DNA from: Sinomicrobium weinanense
Lineage (GTDB): Bacteria > Bacteroidota > Bacteroidia > Flavobacteriales > Flavobacteriaceae
DNA: 64,000 nucleotides
Direction of reading: 5' to 3'
Assembly (NCBI RefSeq): GCF_018863395.1
Contig: NZ_JAHKRR010000005.1
Coordinates: 62,001 to 126,000 of the forward strand
Of this stretch, positions 51,880 through 60,374 are shown in pieces. Numbering within the stretch: position 1 is the first letter of the stretch; every line of letters starts with the position of its first letter. Below the pieces are notes generated by a model that was not told the origin of the DNA, ran no database searches, and saw only the letters and a list, made by a program, of their open reading frames with translations. The translations under genes and the position numbers were made by a program.

Positions 51880-54489
51880 TTAAGGTTTTGATTTCCCGCC
51901 CAGGGATCTTCCCAACACCAGGCTCAGCAAATATCCGGATACACAACAGGTAACCACCCCGATAAAGGAATACATGAGGAAGTTAATATCCGTATGCAGG
52001 CTTATATACCAGGTTACGAGTACACTAAGGAATACCCCGGCCAGGGTGCCCGCCGTATTGGCTTTTTTAGTCAGTATCCCCAGGAGGAACATCCCGCCCA
52101 GCCCTCCCGTAAGGAACCCGATGAATTTGAAAAACTGGTCCCAGAGTGATTTTATCTGGGCATTAGCCATCCAAAGGGCCAGTAAAAGCCCCAGAACTCC
52201 CATGATCACCGTGCCTGCCCGGGCTATTTTTAAAAGCCCCAGATCAGAGGTCTGCGGTACAAAACGCTTGTAGAAATCATTACAGAACACTGTTGCCGTG
52301 GAATTCAGGCTGCTGCTGATGCTGGACATGGCAGCAGAAAAGATGGCGGCTATCAATAAACCGGAGATCCCGACCGGCAGTTCCTGAACGATATACCAGG
52401 GAAAAATAGAATCGCCATTGGACAAATTCAACGGTAATTTTTCGGGTTTCTGTGTATAAAAAATATAGAGCAGCGTTCCGATACCGAAAAAAATAATGGT
52501 GGCGGGAAGTGTCATCACAGCATTTGTATACAGGGTGCGTTTGGCGTCTTTTACCGTAGCACTCGTCAGGTAGCGCTGAACCACGGTCTGATCTGTGCCC
52601 TGTGTGATCAGTGCTGAGGCCAGTCCCCCGAGGACCACCACCCAGAACGTTGATCCGCTGAAACTGAGATCCATATCGGCCATCCTGAGTTTCCCCCTGC
52701 TTTCGGCTAAGGTAAACATCTCGTAAGGCCCCAGGTCGGTGTGCATAAATATCCAGGCGATGGATAAAAGGGCTCCTCCCAGTAAAATAACAACCTGTAA
52801 CACATCTGTCCAGATCACGGCCTCGATACCTCCGTATGCGGTATAAAAAATGCATATAACCCCCATGATGATCACACTTGTTTCCACAGGGATCCCGGTA
52901 ACGATGGATATGGCCAGTGACGGCAGCAACAGGATAATGCCTATCCGCCCCAGTTGGAAGAACATAAAAGACAGGCTGCCTATGACCCTTGCGGTATAGT
53001 TGAAACGGGTTTCCAGGAATTCGTAGGCCGTGGTGATATTCAGTTTATTGAAATAGGGAATAAACCACCTTGCGATAAAAGGGGCCATACAGATCATCAT
53101 GATATTGATAAAAAAATACGACCAGTCCGTCAAAAAGGTCTTTGCCGGGATGGCCATAAAGGTCAGGGCGCTGAGCAGCGTGCCGAAAACACTGATCCCT
53201 GCCGCCCACCACGGGATTCGGCCTCCTCCCTTAAAATAGTCGGCCGTGGACTTTTGTTTCCGGGAAAAATATATCCCTATTGCGGCCATGACCAGCAGGT
53301 AAAGCCCCAGGATTGCATAATTTACCCATCCGAACGATGCCGGTTTTCCGGATAATTGTAATTCCAGCACCCCGGGTGTCCGGATCCCGGGAGAGGCTTC
53401 GCCGGAAACGATAAAAAAACGGTCGCTTTCCCGGAACCCCAAAGTGGTGACCGGCAATGGCCGGGGCAGGGTATCCCGGACCGACCATTTTTCCGTTACG
53501 GTGTTCAATGCCAGGATGCGGTTTCCAAAACCCGGGTGGTTTTCCAGGATGCTGTCACGGCAACGGATCTTTTGTACCCTTTCGGGAGCGGTCGCAGGGA
53601 GTTCCCGGATGTGACGGTCCAGCTTTTCCAGCAGGGAGAATAGCTTTCCGTCAGACCCTCCGAGCATCAGTAAGTGCATACTTCCGGCAGGCATTGCCGT
53701 TCCTCCCATTAAGGTTTGTGGTTCTCCTTTGATCAAAACGGGTTTTTCCCGGCTCCAGGCACCGGTATCCGGATCATAGCCGAGATAGGTTTGGAGCAAT
53801 TGTGTAGGTTTTCCGCGAACAAAATTCTGTCCCCCCACCACATAGATCTTCCGGCTGTTTCCGGTTTCCTGTACTACGCTGCAATGCTGGCTTCTCGGGG
53901 CACCCGGAAAATCATCCATTCGTTCCCAGGCCCGGTCCGTACCGTATTTCCACCGGTATACGGTAGCATAGGTACGATCATTGTCCCGCCCCCCGATGGC
54001 ATAAACATAGCCCCCGTCCAAAACGGCAGACAGGCCAAACAATGGTTGAGGAAGAGAGGGGCATGATGTTATTTTTACCCCCTTATCATAGTGCAGCAAA
54101 AAGACCTTGTCGCTTACTTCGCTTTCGTTATTTCCCCCCATACAGAGAATGCCGTCCGGTGTCTTTACGGAAGCCCCATAAGCCAGGGCAACGGACAAGC
54201 GGACCTCTGACGTTTTCCATTTACCGTCTTTAAACACATGGATGTCCCTGCTCCAGGCCTTTTTTCCGCCCTTCCACGGCGGTGCCTCCGGAAAATTGGC
54301 CCCTCCGGCGGCAATGATCACCCCGTTGTGCATTCCCCCGACCATCCCCGCATATCCCGGTTGAGGGAATTCGGGGAGCATATCCATTTGTACGGCCAAA
54401 TCACTATTGTTCCCCTGGGCGAAAAGGGAAAAAGGAAAAAGAAGGGCAAAAAACAGGCTGTAAAAAAATGATCGTTTAACGAAACGCAT
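51880..54489 (-). CDS. Kelch mutarotase fused to sodium:solute symporter, predicted sialic-acid epimerase-transporter
   Basis: 869 residues in one frame. A signal peptide (~1-24) is followed by a six-bladed kelch-like propeller (~30-375): PGYAGMVGGMHNGVIIAAGGANFPEAPPW, YGASVKTPDGILCMGGNN, GLSAVLDGGYVYAIGGRD, RKIYVVGGQNF, FFIVSGEASPG. This is the cyclically permuted mutarotase pattern of NanM. From ~390 comes the SSS transporter: STADYFKGGGRIPWWAAGISVFGTLLSALTFMAIPAKTF, FYTAYGGIEAVIWTDVLQ, AIFSAAMSSISSSLNSTATVF, and about 13 membrane helices. SSS proteins have a periplasmic N-terminus, which fits a periplasmic propeller. It lies 6 bases after the lyase gene. The predicted role is converting alpha- to beta-Neu5Ac and taking it up with sodium. 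Confidence 0.9.
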   Translation of the reverse strand: MRFVKRSFFYSLFFALLFPFSLFAQGNNSDLAVQMDMLPEFPQPGYAGMVGGMHNGVIIAAGGANFPEAPPWKGGKKAWSRDIHVFKDGKWKTSEVRLSVALAYGASVKTPDGILCMGGNNESEVSDKVFLLHYDKGVKITSCPSLPQPLFGLSAVLDGGYVYAIGGRDNDRTYATVYRWKYGTDRAWERMDDFPGAPRSQHCSVVQETGNSRKIYVVGGQNFVRGKPTQLLQTYLGYDPDTGAWSREKPVLIKGEPQTLMGGTAMPAGSMHLLMLGGSDGKLFSLLEKLDRHIRELPATAPERVQKIRCRDSILENHPGFGNRILALNTVTEKWSVRDTLPRPLPVTTLGFRESDRFFIVSGEASPGIRTPGVLELQLSGKPASFGWVNYAILGLYLLVMAAIGIYFSRKQKSTADYFKGGGRIPWWAAGISVFGTLLSALTFMAIPAKTFLTDWSYFFINIMMICMAPFIARWFIPYFNKLNITTAYEFLETRFNYTARVIGSLSFMFFQLGRIGIILLLPSLAISIVTGIPVETSVIIMGVICIFYTAYGGIEAVIWTDVLQVVILLGGALLSIAWIFMHTDLGPYEMFTLAESRGKLRMADMDLSFSGSTFWVVVLGGLASALITQGTDQTVVQRYLTSATVKDAKRTLYTNAVMTLPATIIFFGIGTLLYIFYTQKPEKLPLNLSNGDSIFPWYIVQELPVGISGLLIAAIFSAAMSSISSSLNSTATVFCNDFYKRFVPQTSDLGLLKIARAGTVIMGVLGLLLALWMANAQIKSLWDQFFKFIGFLTGGLGGMFLLGILTKKANTAGTLAGVFLSVLVTWYISLHTDINFLMYSFIGVVTCCVSGYLLSLVLGRSLGGKSKP

Positions 54490-54495
54490 ATCTCA

Positions 54496-55428
54496 TTATC
54501 GCTTGAGGGTTGTTTTCAGTTCGTGGAAAAAACCCAGTTTTTCCAATTCGGCATACAATTGGTCATAGTTTTGGGAAGACAGGGGCAAAACAGGTGATTT
54601 TGGGTCTCCGAAATCATATCCGATCATTTTCATTATGGCTTTTTGAGCCGCCAGGCCATCGTATTGCAAAAAGGTGTCTATGACCCGGATAGCCTTAAAA
54701 TAATTTTCATTGGCCTCTTGTTGGTTTCCCCGGCCATACTCCTGTATGATATTCTGGTAAACGGCCGGCATAAAATTATAAGTGCTCCCGATAAAAGTAT
54801 CGGCTCCCATGGCCAAAGCAGGTAAGAACAGTTCGTCGACACCGAAGAGCATCTGGTAACGATCGCCGTGCAACTGGCTGCACAGCATAAAGTCATTGAG
54901 CTCCGGTGAGGTAAACTTTATTCCGCCCAATTGAGGCAAACGGGTTCCCAGTTCATCGAGCAGGAGGTGCATTTTAAAGTTAAGCCCGGTTTTTCCGGGA
55001 ATATGGTAGTAAATAAACGGAATACTGTCCTGGCTATCGGCTATTTTTTCGATCCCGTAGATCAGCTGGTTCAGGCTGGTAATGGGATAATAGGATTGTA
55101 GGGTAGCAGACACCCCGTCGGCCCCGGTCTCTACGGCATGCCTGGTAAGGTCATTGCTGATGGCATAGCTGCTATGACTTACATTTACGATCACCGGGAC
55201 CCTTCCGTCAATGGCCTCTATATAGGCTTCGGTGATCCGTATACGATCGGCAATTTTCAGCAAAAGGCCTTCGCCGGTGCTCCCCATCAGGTAAAACCCT
55301 GTAATTCCTTTTTTAATTAAATCGTCAACCAGGGCAGGAATAACCTTTACATTGACAGAGCCATCCCTGTGGAACGGGCTAAAACCTGCAGCGATCAGCC
55401 CGTTAAAATTTGTTTTTTGGTATTTCAT
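54496..55428 (-). CDS. nanA: N-acetylneuraminate lyase (DapA/NanA family)
   Basis: 310 residues from Met at 55428 (MKYQKTNFNGLIAAGFSPF); an upstream in-frame Met at 55515 would add 29 unlikely residues. It has a TIM barrel of the DHDPS/NAL class: LMGSTGEGLLL (49-54 GSTGEG, carboxylate-binding), FIYYHIPGKTG with the Tyr that activates the substrate, and GGIKFTSPEL with the Schiff-base Lys (about residue 170). It cleaves N-acetylneuraminate to N-acetylmannosamine and pyruvate in the cytosol. Location between sialidase and kelch-symporter genes makes sialic acid far more likely than dihydrodipicolinate. Two palindromes lie upstream. Confidence 0.93.
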   Translation of the reverse strand: MKYQKTNFNGLIAAGFSPFHRDGSVNVKVIPALVDDLIKKGITGFYLMGSTGEGLLLKIADRIRITEAYIEAIDGRVPVIVNVSHSSYAISNDLTRHAVETGADGVSATLQSYYPITSLNQLIYGIEKIADSQDSIPFIYYHIPGKTGLNFKMHLLLDELGTRLPQLGGIKFTSPELNDFMLCSQLHGDRYQMLFGVDELFLPALAMGADTFIGSTYNFMPAVYQNIIQEYGRGNQQEANENYFKAIRVIDTFLQYDGLAAQKAIMKMIGYDFGDPKSPVLPLSSQNYDQLYAELEKLGFFHELKTTLKR

Positions 55429-55482
55429 GAAGTTATATTGGTATATCTGCTTTGCCGTTCTTCCCGTTTTCAGGAGTATCGA

Positions 55483-55504
55483 AACAGAGGGATATCCCCC
55501 TGTT
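55483..55504. promoter_or_regulatory. 22-base near-perfect palindrome upstream of the lyase gene
   Basis: AACAGAGGGAT and ATCCCCCTGTT abut each other with a single mismatched pair. The centre is 65 bases before the nanA start. A second, perfect palindrome (AAAACAATTGTTTT) lies at 55540-55553. Position and symmetry suit a repressor operator in the leader or promoter of the nanA-symporter-sulfatase-sialidase unit. Confidence 0.45.
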
Positions 55505-55539
55505 CCGAAATCCATTAACTAAACTAAAAGAACTCAATG

Positions 55540-55553
55540 AAAACAATTGTTTT
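55540..55553. promoter_or_regulatory. Perfect 14-base palindrome upstream of the lyase gene
   Basis: AAAACAATTGTTTT is an exact palindrome 112-125 bases before the nanA start, within an AT-rich stretch that may hold the promoter. AT-rich palindromes are not rare, so function is uncertain. Confidence 0.35.
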
Positions 55554-55620
55554 TAAATTTAAAATGATCTAAACTTTTTGTAATTACACGTTTGTGCTCA
55601 AACTATCCCGGTAGGGACTC

Positions 55621-55773
55621 GGGACTGTTCAAAAAGGAATTTTTACGTCACCCCGAACTTGTTTCAGGGTCCCATCCCGACGGCCCGATCAGTGTTATGG
55701 GATGCTGAAACCTTCAGCCGCACTCAGTGCAGGCTAGTTCAGCATGACGGATATAGACTTTTTGGACAGCTCC
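55621..55773. repeat. Dispersed palindromic repeat with outer inverted arms
   Basis: The outer arms 'ggactgttcaaaaag' (55622-55636) and 'ctttttggacagctcc' (55758-55773) are complementary with one extra base. Inside are 'cgtcaccccgaacttg', 'cagggtcccatcccga' and 'cagcatgacgg'. It is the same family as 15222-15351. The 531-base gap between the PKD protein and nanA is largely made of this, the next hairpin pair and the palindromes before nanA. Confidence 0.7.
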
Positions 55774-55830
55774 GTATTTTGGAGCTTATTTTCAAACGTC
55801 TGTATTTTCCTTGGGTCAGGGTTTTCTAAC

Positions 55831-55881
55831 CCTCCGATCCCGATCAAAGATCGGGACCACCTCCCTTTGTCAAAAGGGAGG
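55831..55881. repeat. Two adjacent perfect hairpins
   Basis: TCCCGATC/GATCGGGA (55838-55856, loop AAA) is followed by CCTCCCTTT/AAAGGGAGG (55860-55881, loop GTCA). They lie after the PKD/LamG gene stop on the minus strand and may end or stabilise that transcript, separating the upstream half of the locus from nanA. Confidence 0.6.
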
Positions 55882-55959
55882 AGCTGGGAAAAATTACAAG
55901 AAATCTAAATGTTTCCTTGTTTTTATGGCATTCTGATCATATGCAATTATTTTAATAGG

Positions 55960-57462
55960 TTACAGTTCAAATAAAAATACTATTTCTTCGTCAGTTAGGG
56001 CCTTGTTGTATATGACCAGGTCGTCCAGCATACCTGTATAGAATGTCTTGTACTCACCGGGCGGGCCTTCCTGTGCTCCTATTTTGAAATCCTGTGCGTT
56101 GGACACTTCCTTGACTGAGGAGGCATCTCCCTGTTTTACCAGTACACCATCAACAAAGAGACTGGTAGTCAACCCCTTGCGGACACAGACTATATGATGC
56201 CACTGCCCGTCAAAAATATCTCCGGGGAGGTCGGCTTGTTCCGCACTCTGAAAAGCGCCTCCGCCGGAATCTTCAACAGCGAACTGGATCACTTTGTCAT
56301 TGTTGCCAACCCTCATCCAGGCCTGGTTATCACGGGATCCGTTGGCCCCGCTTTCCTGCCAGACCATCATTTTGGAATTATTTCCTGTTTTTACCCATAC
56401 GGCCACGGAAAAATCGGATGTTCCGAAGTTCAGTGCCGGATTATCGGGGATCACCAGGGCGCCTGAACCGTTGAACACCGCTGCATTTTCGGATCTTCTG
56501 TCCGTTCCGTCAAAAGTGATACCGCCAATGTTGTTTGCCGCGATATTATTGGGGCCTGCATCTGAGGCATCGCCATCGTAAGGATAATAGGCTGCGAGGT
56601 TTTCGCCGGGAATGACTACTACATAGGCTTCTTTTTCCAGGGTAGAGCTATTTTTTTCATTGGATGCGGTCAGCGTAACCTTGTATTTGCCCGGGGTGGA
56701 ATAAGTAACCGTAGGGTTTTGCACTGTGGACACTGCCGGGGTTCCGCCTTCGAAAGTCCAGGACCAGGATGTGGCTGTTCCTACGGAAGTGTCCTCGAAA
56801 GTGACCTGCCCCCCCGAATATGTGCCACGGCTGCCTGCCGTGAAATCTGCTTCGATGGAAAAAGGATCGAGGACGGTGATATAATCTTCTTTTGTAAGGG
56901 TTTCGGAAGCCTCCGGATTGGAAACGGAAAGTTTTGCGCTGTAAGTGCCGATCTCCTCAAAAGTCACTACGGGATGTTGCCCCGTTGCAGTAACCACTAC
57001 TCCGTTCTCATTTTTAAATTCCCATGCCCAGGACTCTGCAATCCCGGTGGATTTGTCGGTAAACTGCACCTCTTCCGATGCCAGGACCGTGGTCCTGTCT
57101 GCGCTGAAATCGGGAGAGAGCCTGCCGTAGGTTACGGTAATAAAGTCTTCTTTCACGATCTTGTCACTGCCCCCGTTGTTTGTGAGTTCCAGTGTTACGG
57201 AATATGTTCCCGGCTCGTTGTAAACCACCGAGGGGGCAGAGAGCACGGATGTGGAGGGGTCGCCTCCTTCAAAGGTCCAGTTCCAGGTGGCAGGTGCACC
57301 GGTAGATCTATCGCTGAACACTACACTATCCCCGGCAGCCACGGTTACGGTATCGGCTTCGAAAGCAGCCTGCAAGGGCATTTGGTCGTCATCATCACAG
57401 GCCAAAAACACAAAGAGGCCTGTAAGTATCGTCAATATCAATAAGGTTGGTCTTGTTTTCAT
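55960..57462 (-). CDS. Surface lipoprotein with three PKD domains and a LamG-type lectin domain
   Basis: 500 residues, lipobox FLAC followed by DDDDQ, a strongly acidic surface-export signal. Three PKD repeats (~33-115, 115-200, 205-290) each carry the pattern VxFxDxSTGxATxWxWxFEGG...PGTYxVTLxxxN. The C-terminal ~200 residues form a concanavalin-A/laminin-G-like domain (DFSVAVWVKTGNN, FDGQWHHIVCVRKGLTTSLFVDGVLV, GMLDDLVIYNKALTDEEI). No catalytic residues are visible. It probably binds glycan and holds it near the sialidase and SusC/SusD. It starts 6 bases after the sialidase stop. Confidence 0.88.
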   Translation of the reverse strand: MKTRPTLLILTILTGLFVFLACDDDDQMPLQAAFEADTVTVAAGDSVVFSDRSTGAPATWNWTFEGGDPSTSVLSAPSVVYNEPGTYSVTLELTNNGGSDKIVKEDFITVTYGRLSPDFSADRTTVLASEEVQFTDKSTGIAESWAWEFKNENGVVVTATGQHPVVTFEEIGTYSAKLSVSNPEASETLTKEDYITVLDPFSIEADFTAGSRGTYSGGQVTFEDTSVGTATSWSWTFEGGTPAVSTVQNPTVTYSTPGKYKVTLTASNEKNSSTLEKEAYVVVIPGENLAAYYPYDGDASDAGPNNIAANNIGGITFDGTDRRSENAAVFNGSGALVIPDNPALNFGTSDFSVAVWVKTGNNSKMMVWQESGANGSRDNQAWMRVGNNDKVIQFAVEDSGGGAFQSAEQADLPGDIFDGQWHHIVCVRKGLTTSLFVDGVLVKQGDASSVKEVSNAQDFKIGAQEGPPGEYKTFYTGMLDDLVIYNKALTDEEIVFLFEL

Positions 57463-57468
57463 GTTTTT

Positions 57469-58653
57469 TTATTTAAGGTCTTCTACGGATACAATCTCAA
57501 AAACAATACTTTCGTACGGGCGGCCTTCTCCTCCTTCATATAAAATACCCACTTCCGTATCCGATAGCATCACCAGGTCGGAATATGCGGAAGGACCGGA
57601 ATAAATCAGCTTTTGCCTGTTCCAGGACTCTCCGTTGTTTTCACTCATTTTCAGTGTCATGTTCACCCGTTCCGTACTTGAAGCATTGGCAAAGAACAGC
57701 CTGTACGGATCGGTATCTGATGTAACCATGCTTCCCTGGCAATGCGGATCGGTCAGGGCATATACGGTTTCCTGTTCGGACCAGGTCATCCCGCCGTCAC
57801 TGCTTCTGCTGATCTGCCGCGCCTTTACGGAACTTGTTCTGATATTCAGCAGCAGCGACCCGTCTTCCAGTTCGGCAACAGTGCATTCACCGGCCTGGGC
57901 CTTCGGGGCTGGATCTCCGGATTTCCAGGTTGCGCCGTGGTCGTCGGAATAAATAATGTGTGAATAGGTCTCTGCTTTGCCATTCCTGCGGGTGGTAAAG
58001 TAATTGGGAGAGACCAGCCTTCCCTTGTGTTCCCCTTTCTGAAGTTGTATGCCGTGAACAGGCCCTGTGCCGTACCAGTCCCAGCTTTCGTCCTTGACGG
58101 ACGAGGTGATCTCCACAGGGGAAGTCCAGCTTTTACCGTCATCATCGGACCAGGTGTAATATACCCTCCGGGTGTCTACCCCGGTTCCGGAGCTAAGGTC
58201 CCCCCAGTCGTCATCGCCGTGATTCCAGGTCATTAAGAGGTGTATTCTCCCGGTTTCGATATCTATAATGGGTACGGGATTGCCGCAGGTGTTCTGTCCT
58301 TCATCCCATATGATCTGCATCTCGCTCCAGGTCTTCCCGTTATCCGGCGAGGATTTGACAACGAGGTCAATATCCCCGGAATCGCCGTTGCTTTTTAACT
58401 TCCGGGCCTCTGCAAAAGCCAGTAGGGTGCCCTCAGTGGTTTTGGCCATGGCAGGTATTCTGTATACCTGGTAGCCGTTGGTCCCTTCTTCATAGACCAG
58501 TGTTCTCCCGTCATCTTCGGGAGGAGTGTCGTCGTCGGGCTGGTCTACCGGGTCTTTAATTTCCGGGCCAGAATCGTCACTTCCGCAGGCTGTAAGCGAA
58601 CACAATATGGCCAGGCAACTGTACAACAGGCAAATTATTCGTTTTGTTTTCAT
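57469..58653 (-). CDS. Exo-alpha-sialidase (GH33) lipoprotein
   Basis: 394 residues, lipobox LTAC followed by GSDDSGPE. An acidic linker of ~30 residues leads to a single six-bladed propeller. YRIPAMAKTTEGTLLAFAEAR contains the first Arg, and Asp 26 residues later (NGDSGDIDLV) is the likely acid/base. Asp boxes are SPDNGKTW, SDDDGKSW, SDDHGATW, SSDGGMTW and SENNGESW. LLLNIRTSS and STERVNMTLK give the other two Arg, and SAYSDLVML the nucleophile Tyr; the Glu in VGILYEGGEG is conserved. Unlike the other sialidase here it lacks the N-terminal sandwich domain. It follows susD after 247 bases. Confidence 0.93.
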   Translation of the reverse strand: MKTKRIICLLYSCLAILCSLTACGSDDSGPEIKDPVDQPDDDTPPEDDGRTLVYEEGTNGYQVYRIPAMAKTTEGTLLAFAEARKLKSNGDSGDIDLVVKSSPDNGKTWSEMQIIWDEGQNTCGNPVPIIDIETGRIHLLMTWNHGDDDWGDLSSGTGVDTRRVYYTWSDDDGKSWTSPVEITSSVKDESWDWYGTGPVHGIQLQKGEHKGRLVSPNYFTTRRNGKAETYSHIIYSDDHGATWKSGDPAPKAQAGECTVAELEDGSLLLNIRTSSVKARQISRSSDGGMTWSEQETVYALTDPHCQGSMVTSDTDPYRLFFANASSTERVNMTLKMSENNGESWNRQKLIYSGPSAYSDLVMLSDTEVGILYEGGEGRPYESIVFEIVSVEDLK

Positions 58654-58704
58654 TACATCGGGTATTTAATATTATCGAGTTATACATTTAATTTCTATAC
58701 AATA

Positions 58705-58797
58705 CTTTGTGTTTCTCTGTGCCCGCTTTGTGAGTCTCTGTGATAAAATAAGGCCCGTGACAGGGATAACCGCAAAGACCACAAAGCAGGCACAAAG
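58705..58797. repeat. Imperfect inverted repeat between susD and sialidase
   Basis: 'ctttgtg...ctgtgcccgctttgtg' on the left is complementary to 'cacaaagcaggcacaaag' on the right. This kind of 'ctttgtggtctttg' repeat is often seen between genes in Bacteroidota. The remaining ~150 bases of the gap hold nothing I can name. Confidence 0.55.
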
Positions 58798-58900
58798 TCA
58801 AGCTCTTTTGAAATACTCATTCATTTTACGAGTTTGCAGATGTTTTATCATTTGATTGTGAGTTTAATACGGATATCATCTATGGCATCACTCAATAATA

Positions 58901-60358
58901 TTATTCGTAACCTTCGGTTTGTTTTAAGTTGGGGTTCCTGTCGATCTGGACTACCGGTATGGGGAAATACAACGGCACATTTGTCCCGGACAGGTTGGGC
59001 ACTTCACTATAAACATCAATGGTACCGGCATAGTGAAACCTGAGGAGGTCGGGCCATCTTTTCAGTTCCAGGTAGAGTTCCCTGAACCTTTCTTTGAGGA
59101 TCTCGTATTCCACAGTATTTTTTCCCATATCTCCATTGTAGTTCCCGATCTGTGCCCTGTTGCGTATTTTATTGAGTTCGGCCACTGCTTCTCCTGTCCT
59201 GTTGAGTGCGGCCAGCGCCTCGGCCCTGAAGAGGATCATTTCGGCCAACCTGTACACAATAATATCGGAGTCGTATTCACGGTTTTCGGTAACGACCGTC
59301 CCTCTCATTTTGTTGTCAAAAACACCGATCACGGAATTATCTTCAGCAATGGCTTCAATAATGGAAATGTCCTTCCTGATGTCGTCGGGGTTTTCATCAA
59401 ATGCAGCTTCGAGCTTCGGGGATGGGGCGTAACCGCTCCGGGCTCCGCTCCGGGCGTAAGGGATATCGTCAAAATTTACAGCGTCCTGGACAAAAATATC
59501 CCTTGGTTTAAGGTTTTTACTGTAATGGCTAAGGTCGTCACCCTCGTTTCCTGACTTTTCCTCAAAATCAAAATGCAGGGAAAAAATGACCTCCGGTCCG
59601 TTCTTGTTTTCCGTATCATAGATCTTTGCAAAGTCCTGTTCAAGGCTAACCCCTGCACTGGCGGCATCGACACTGGCGATCACTGCCTCAAGGTCGGCAT
59701 CGCTTCCTCCCAGGACTTTTGCCTTCCACAGCAGTACATCCGCCCTTAGGGCATGTGCTGCGGCCCTGGAAGCCCTGCTTTTACTGACCAGTCCATCACC
59801 GGGAAACAGCTCCAGGGCCATATCGATATCTGACAGGACCTGGGCCATGACCTCATTTTTCGGGGCCCGGGGAAGCTGGGGTTTGGAAGCGCTTTCTGTG
59901 GGTTCGAGTTCCAGGGGGGCATCTCCCCAGGACTTCAGCAGGGTGAAGTAAGTGAAGGCCCGGATAAAATAGGTTTCCGCCACGATCTGGTTTCTGTCCT
60001 CCGCTTTCTGAAATTCTATATCTGCCGAATGTTTGAGCAGTAAATTACAGTGGTGAATAAGGTTATAGAACGTTAGCCAGTTGGGGGCGTTCTGCGGGCT
60101 CAGGTTCTGATTCCAGGCAGTGGACAAGCCTGCTTCCAGCCCGGGGACAAAGGTATCTCCCCTATCTTCGAAATAGTAGGTAGAGTTTTGCGTGTCGCGG
60201 AACTTGTTGTAGATACCGAAAAGATAGCTTTCCACATCTCCCTGTGAGCTCCAGTATTGATCGTTGGTAATGTCAGAGATGGTATCGACCTCGGTCAACT
60301 CGCAGCCTCCGAGGATCAGGACAGACACGATCAGCAGTATATGTTTTGTTCTTTTCAT
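58901..60358 (-). CDS. SusD/RagB-family lipoprotein of the sialic-acid locus
   Basis: 485 residues, lipobox LGGC followed by ELTEVD. SusD features: ITNDQYWSSQGDVESYLFGIYNKFRD, NQIVAETYFIRAFTYFTLLKSWGDAPLEL, IIVYRLAEMILFRAEALAALNRTGEAV, ERFRELYLELKRWPDLLRFHY, and the closing YFPIPVVQIDRNPNLKQTEGY. It should form the surface lid of the SusC encoded 16 bases upstream and bind sialylated glycan or free sialic acid. Confidence 0.95.
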   Translation of the reverse strand: MKRTKHILLIVSVLILGGCELTEVDTISDITNDQYWSSQGDVESYLFGIYNKFRDTQNSTYYFEDRGDTFVPGLEAGLSTAWNQNLSPQNAPNWLTFYNLIHHCNLLLKHSADIEFQKAEDRNQIVAETYFIRAFTYFTLLKSWGDAPLELEPTESASKPQLPRAPKNEVMAQVLSDIDMALELFPGDGLVSKSRASRAAAHALRADVLLWKAKVLGGSDADLEAVIASVDAASAGVSLEQDFAKIYDTENKNGPEVIFSLHFDFEEKSGNEGDDLSHYSKNLKPRDIFVQDAVNFDDIPYARSGARSGYAPSPKLEAAFDENPDDIRKDISIIEAIAEDNSVIGVFDNKMRGTVVTENREYDSDIIVYRLAEMILFRAEALAALNRTGEAVAELNKIRNRAQIGNYNGDMGKNTVEYEILKERFRELYLELKRWPDLLRFHYAGTIDVYSEVPNLSGTNVPLYFPIPVVQIDRNPNLKQTEGYE

Positions 60359-60374
60359 AAATCAAAATTTTGGA

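Noticed and set aside
54496..55428. Dihydrodipicolinate synthase
   Set aside because: The fold is shared, but the gene is embedded between sialidase and mutarotase-symporter genes, and the YYHIPGKTG and GSTGEG context fits the lyase branch better.
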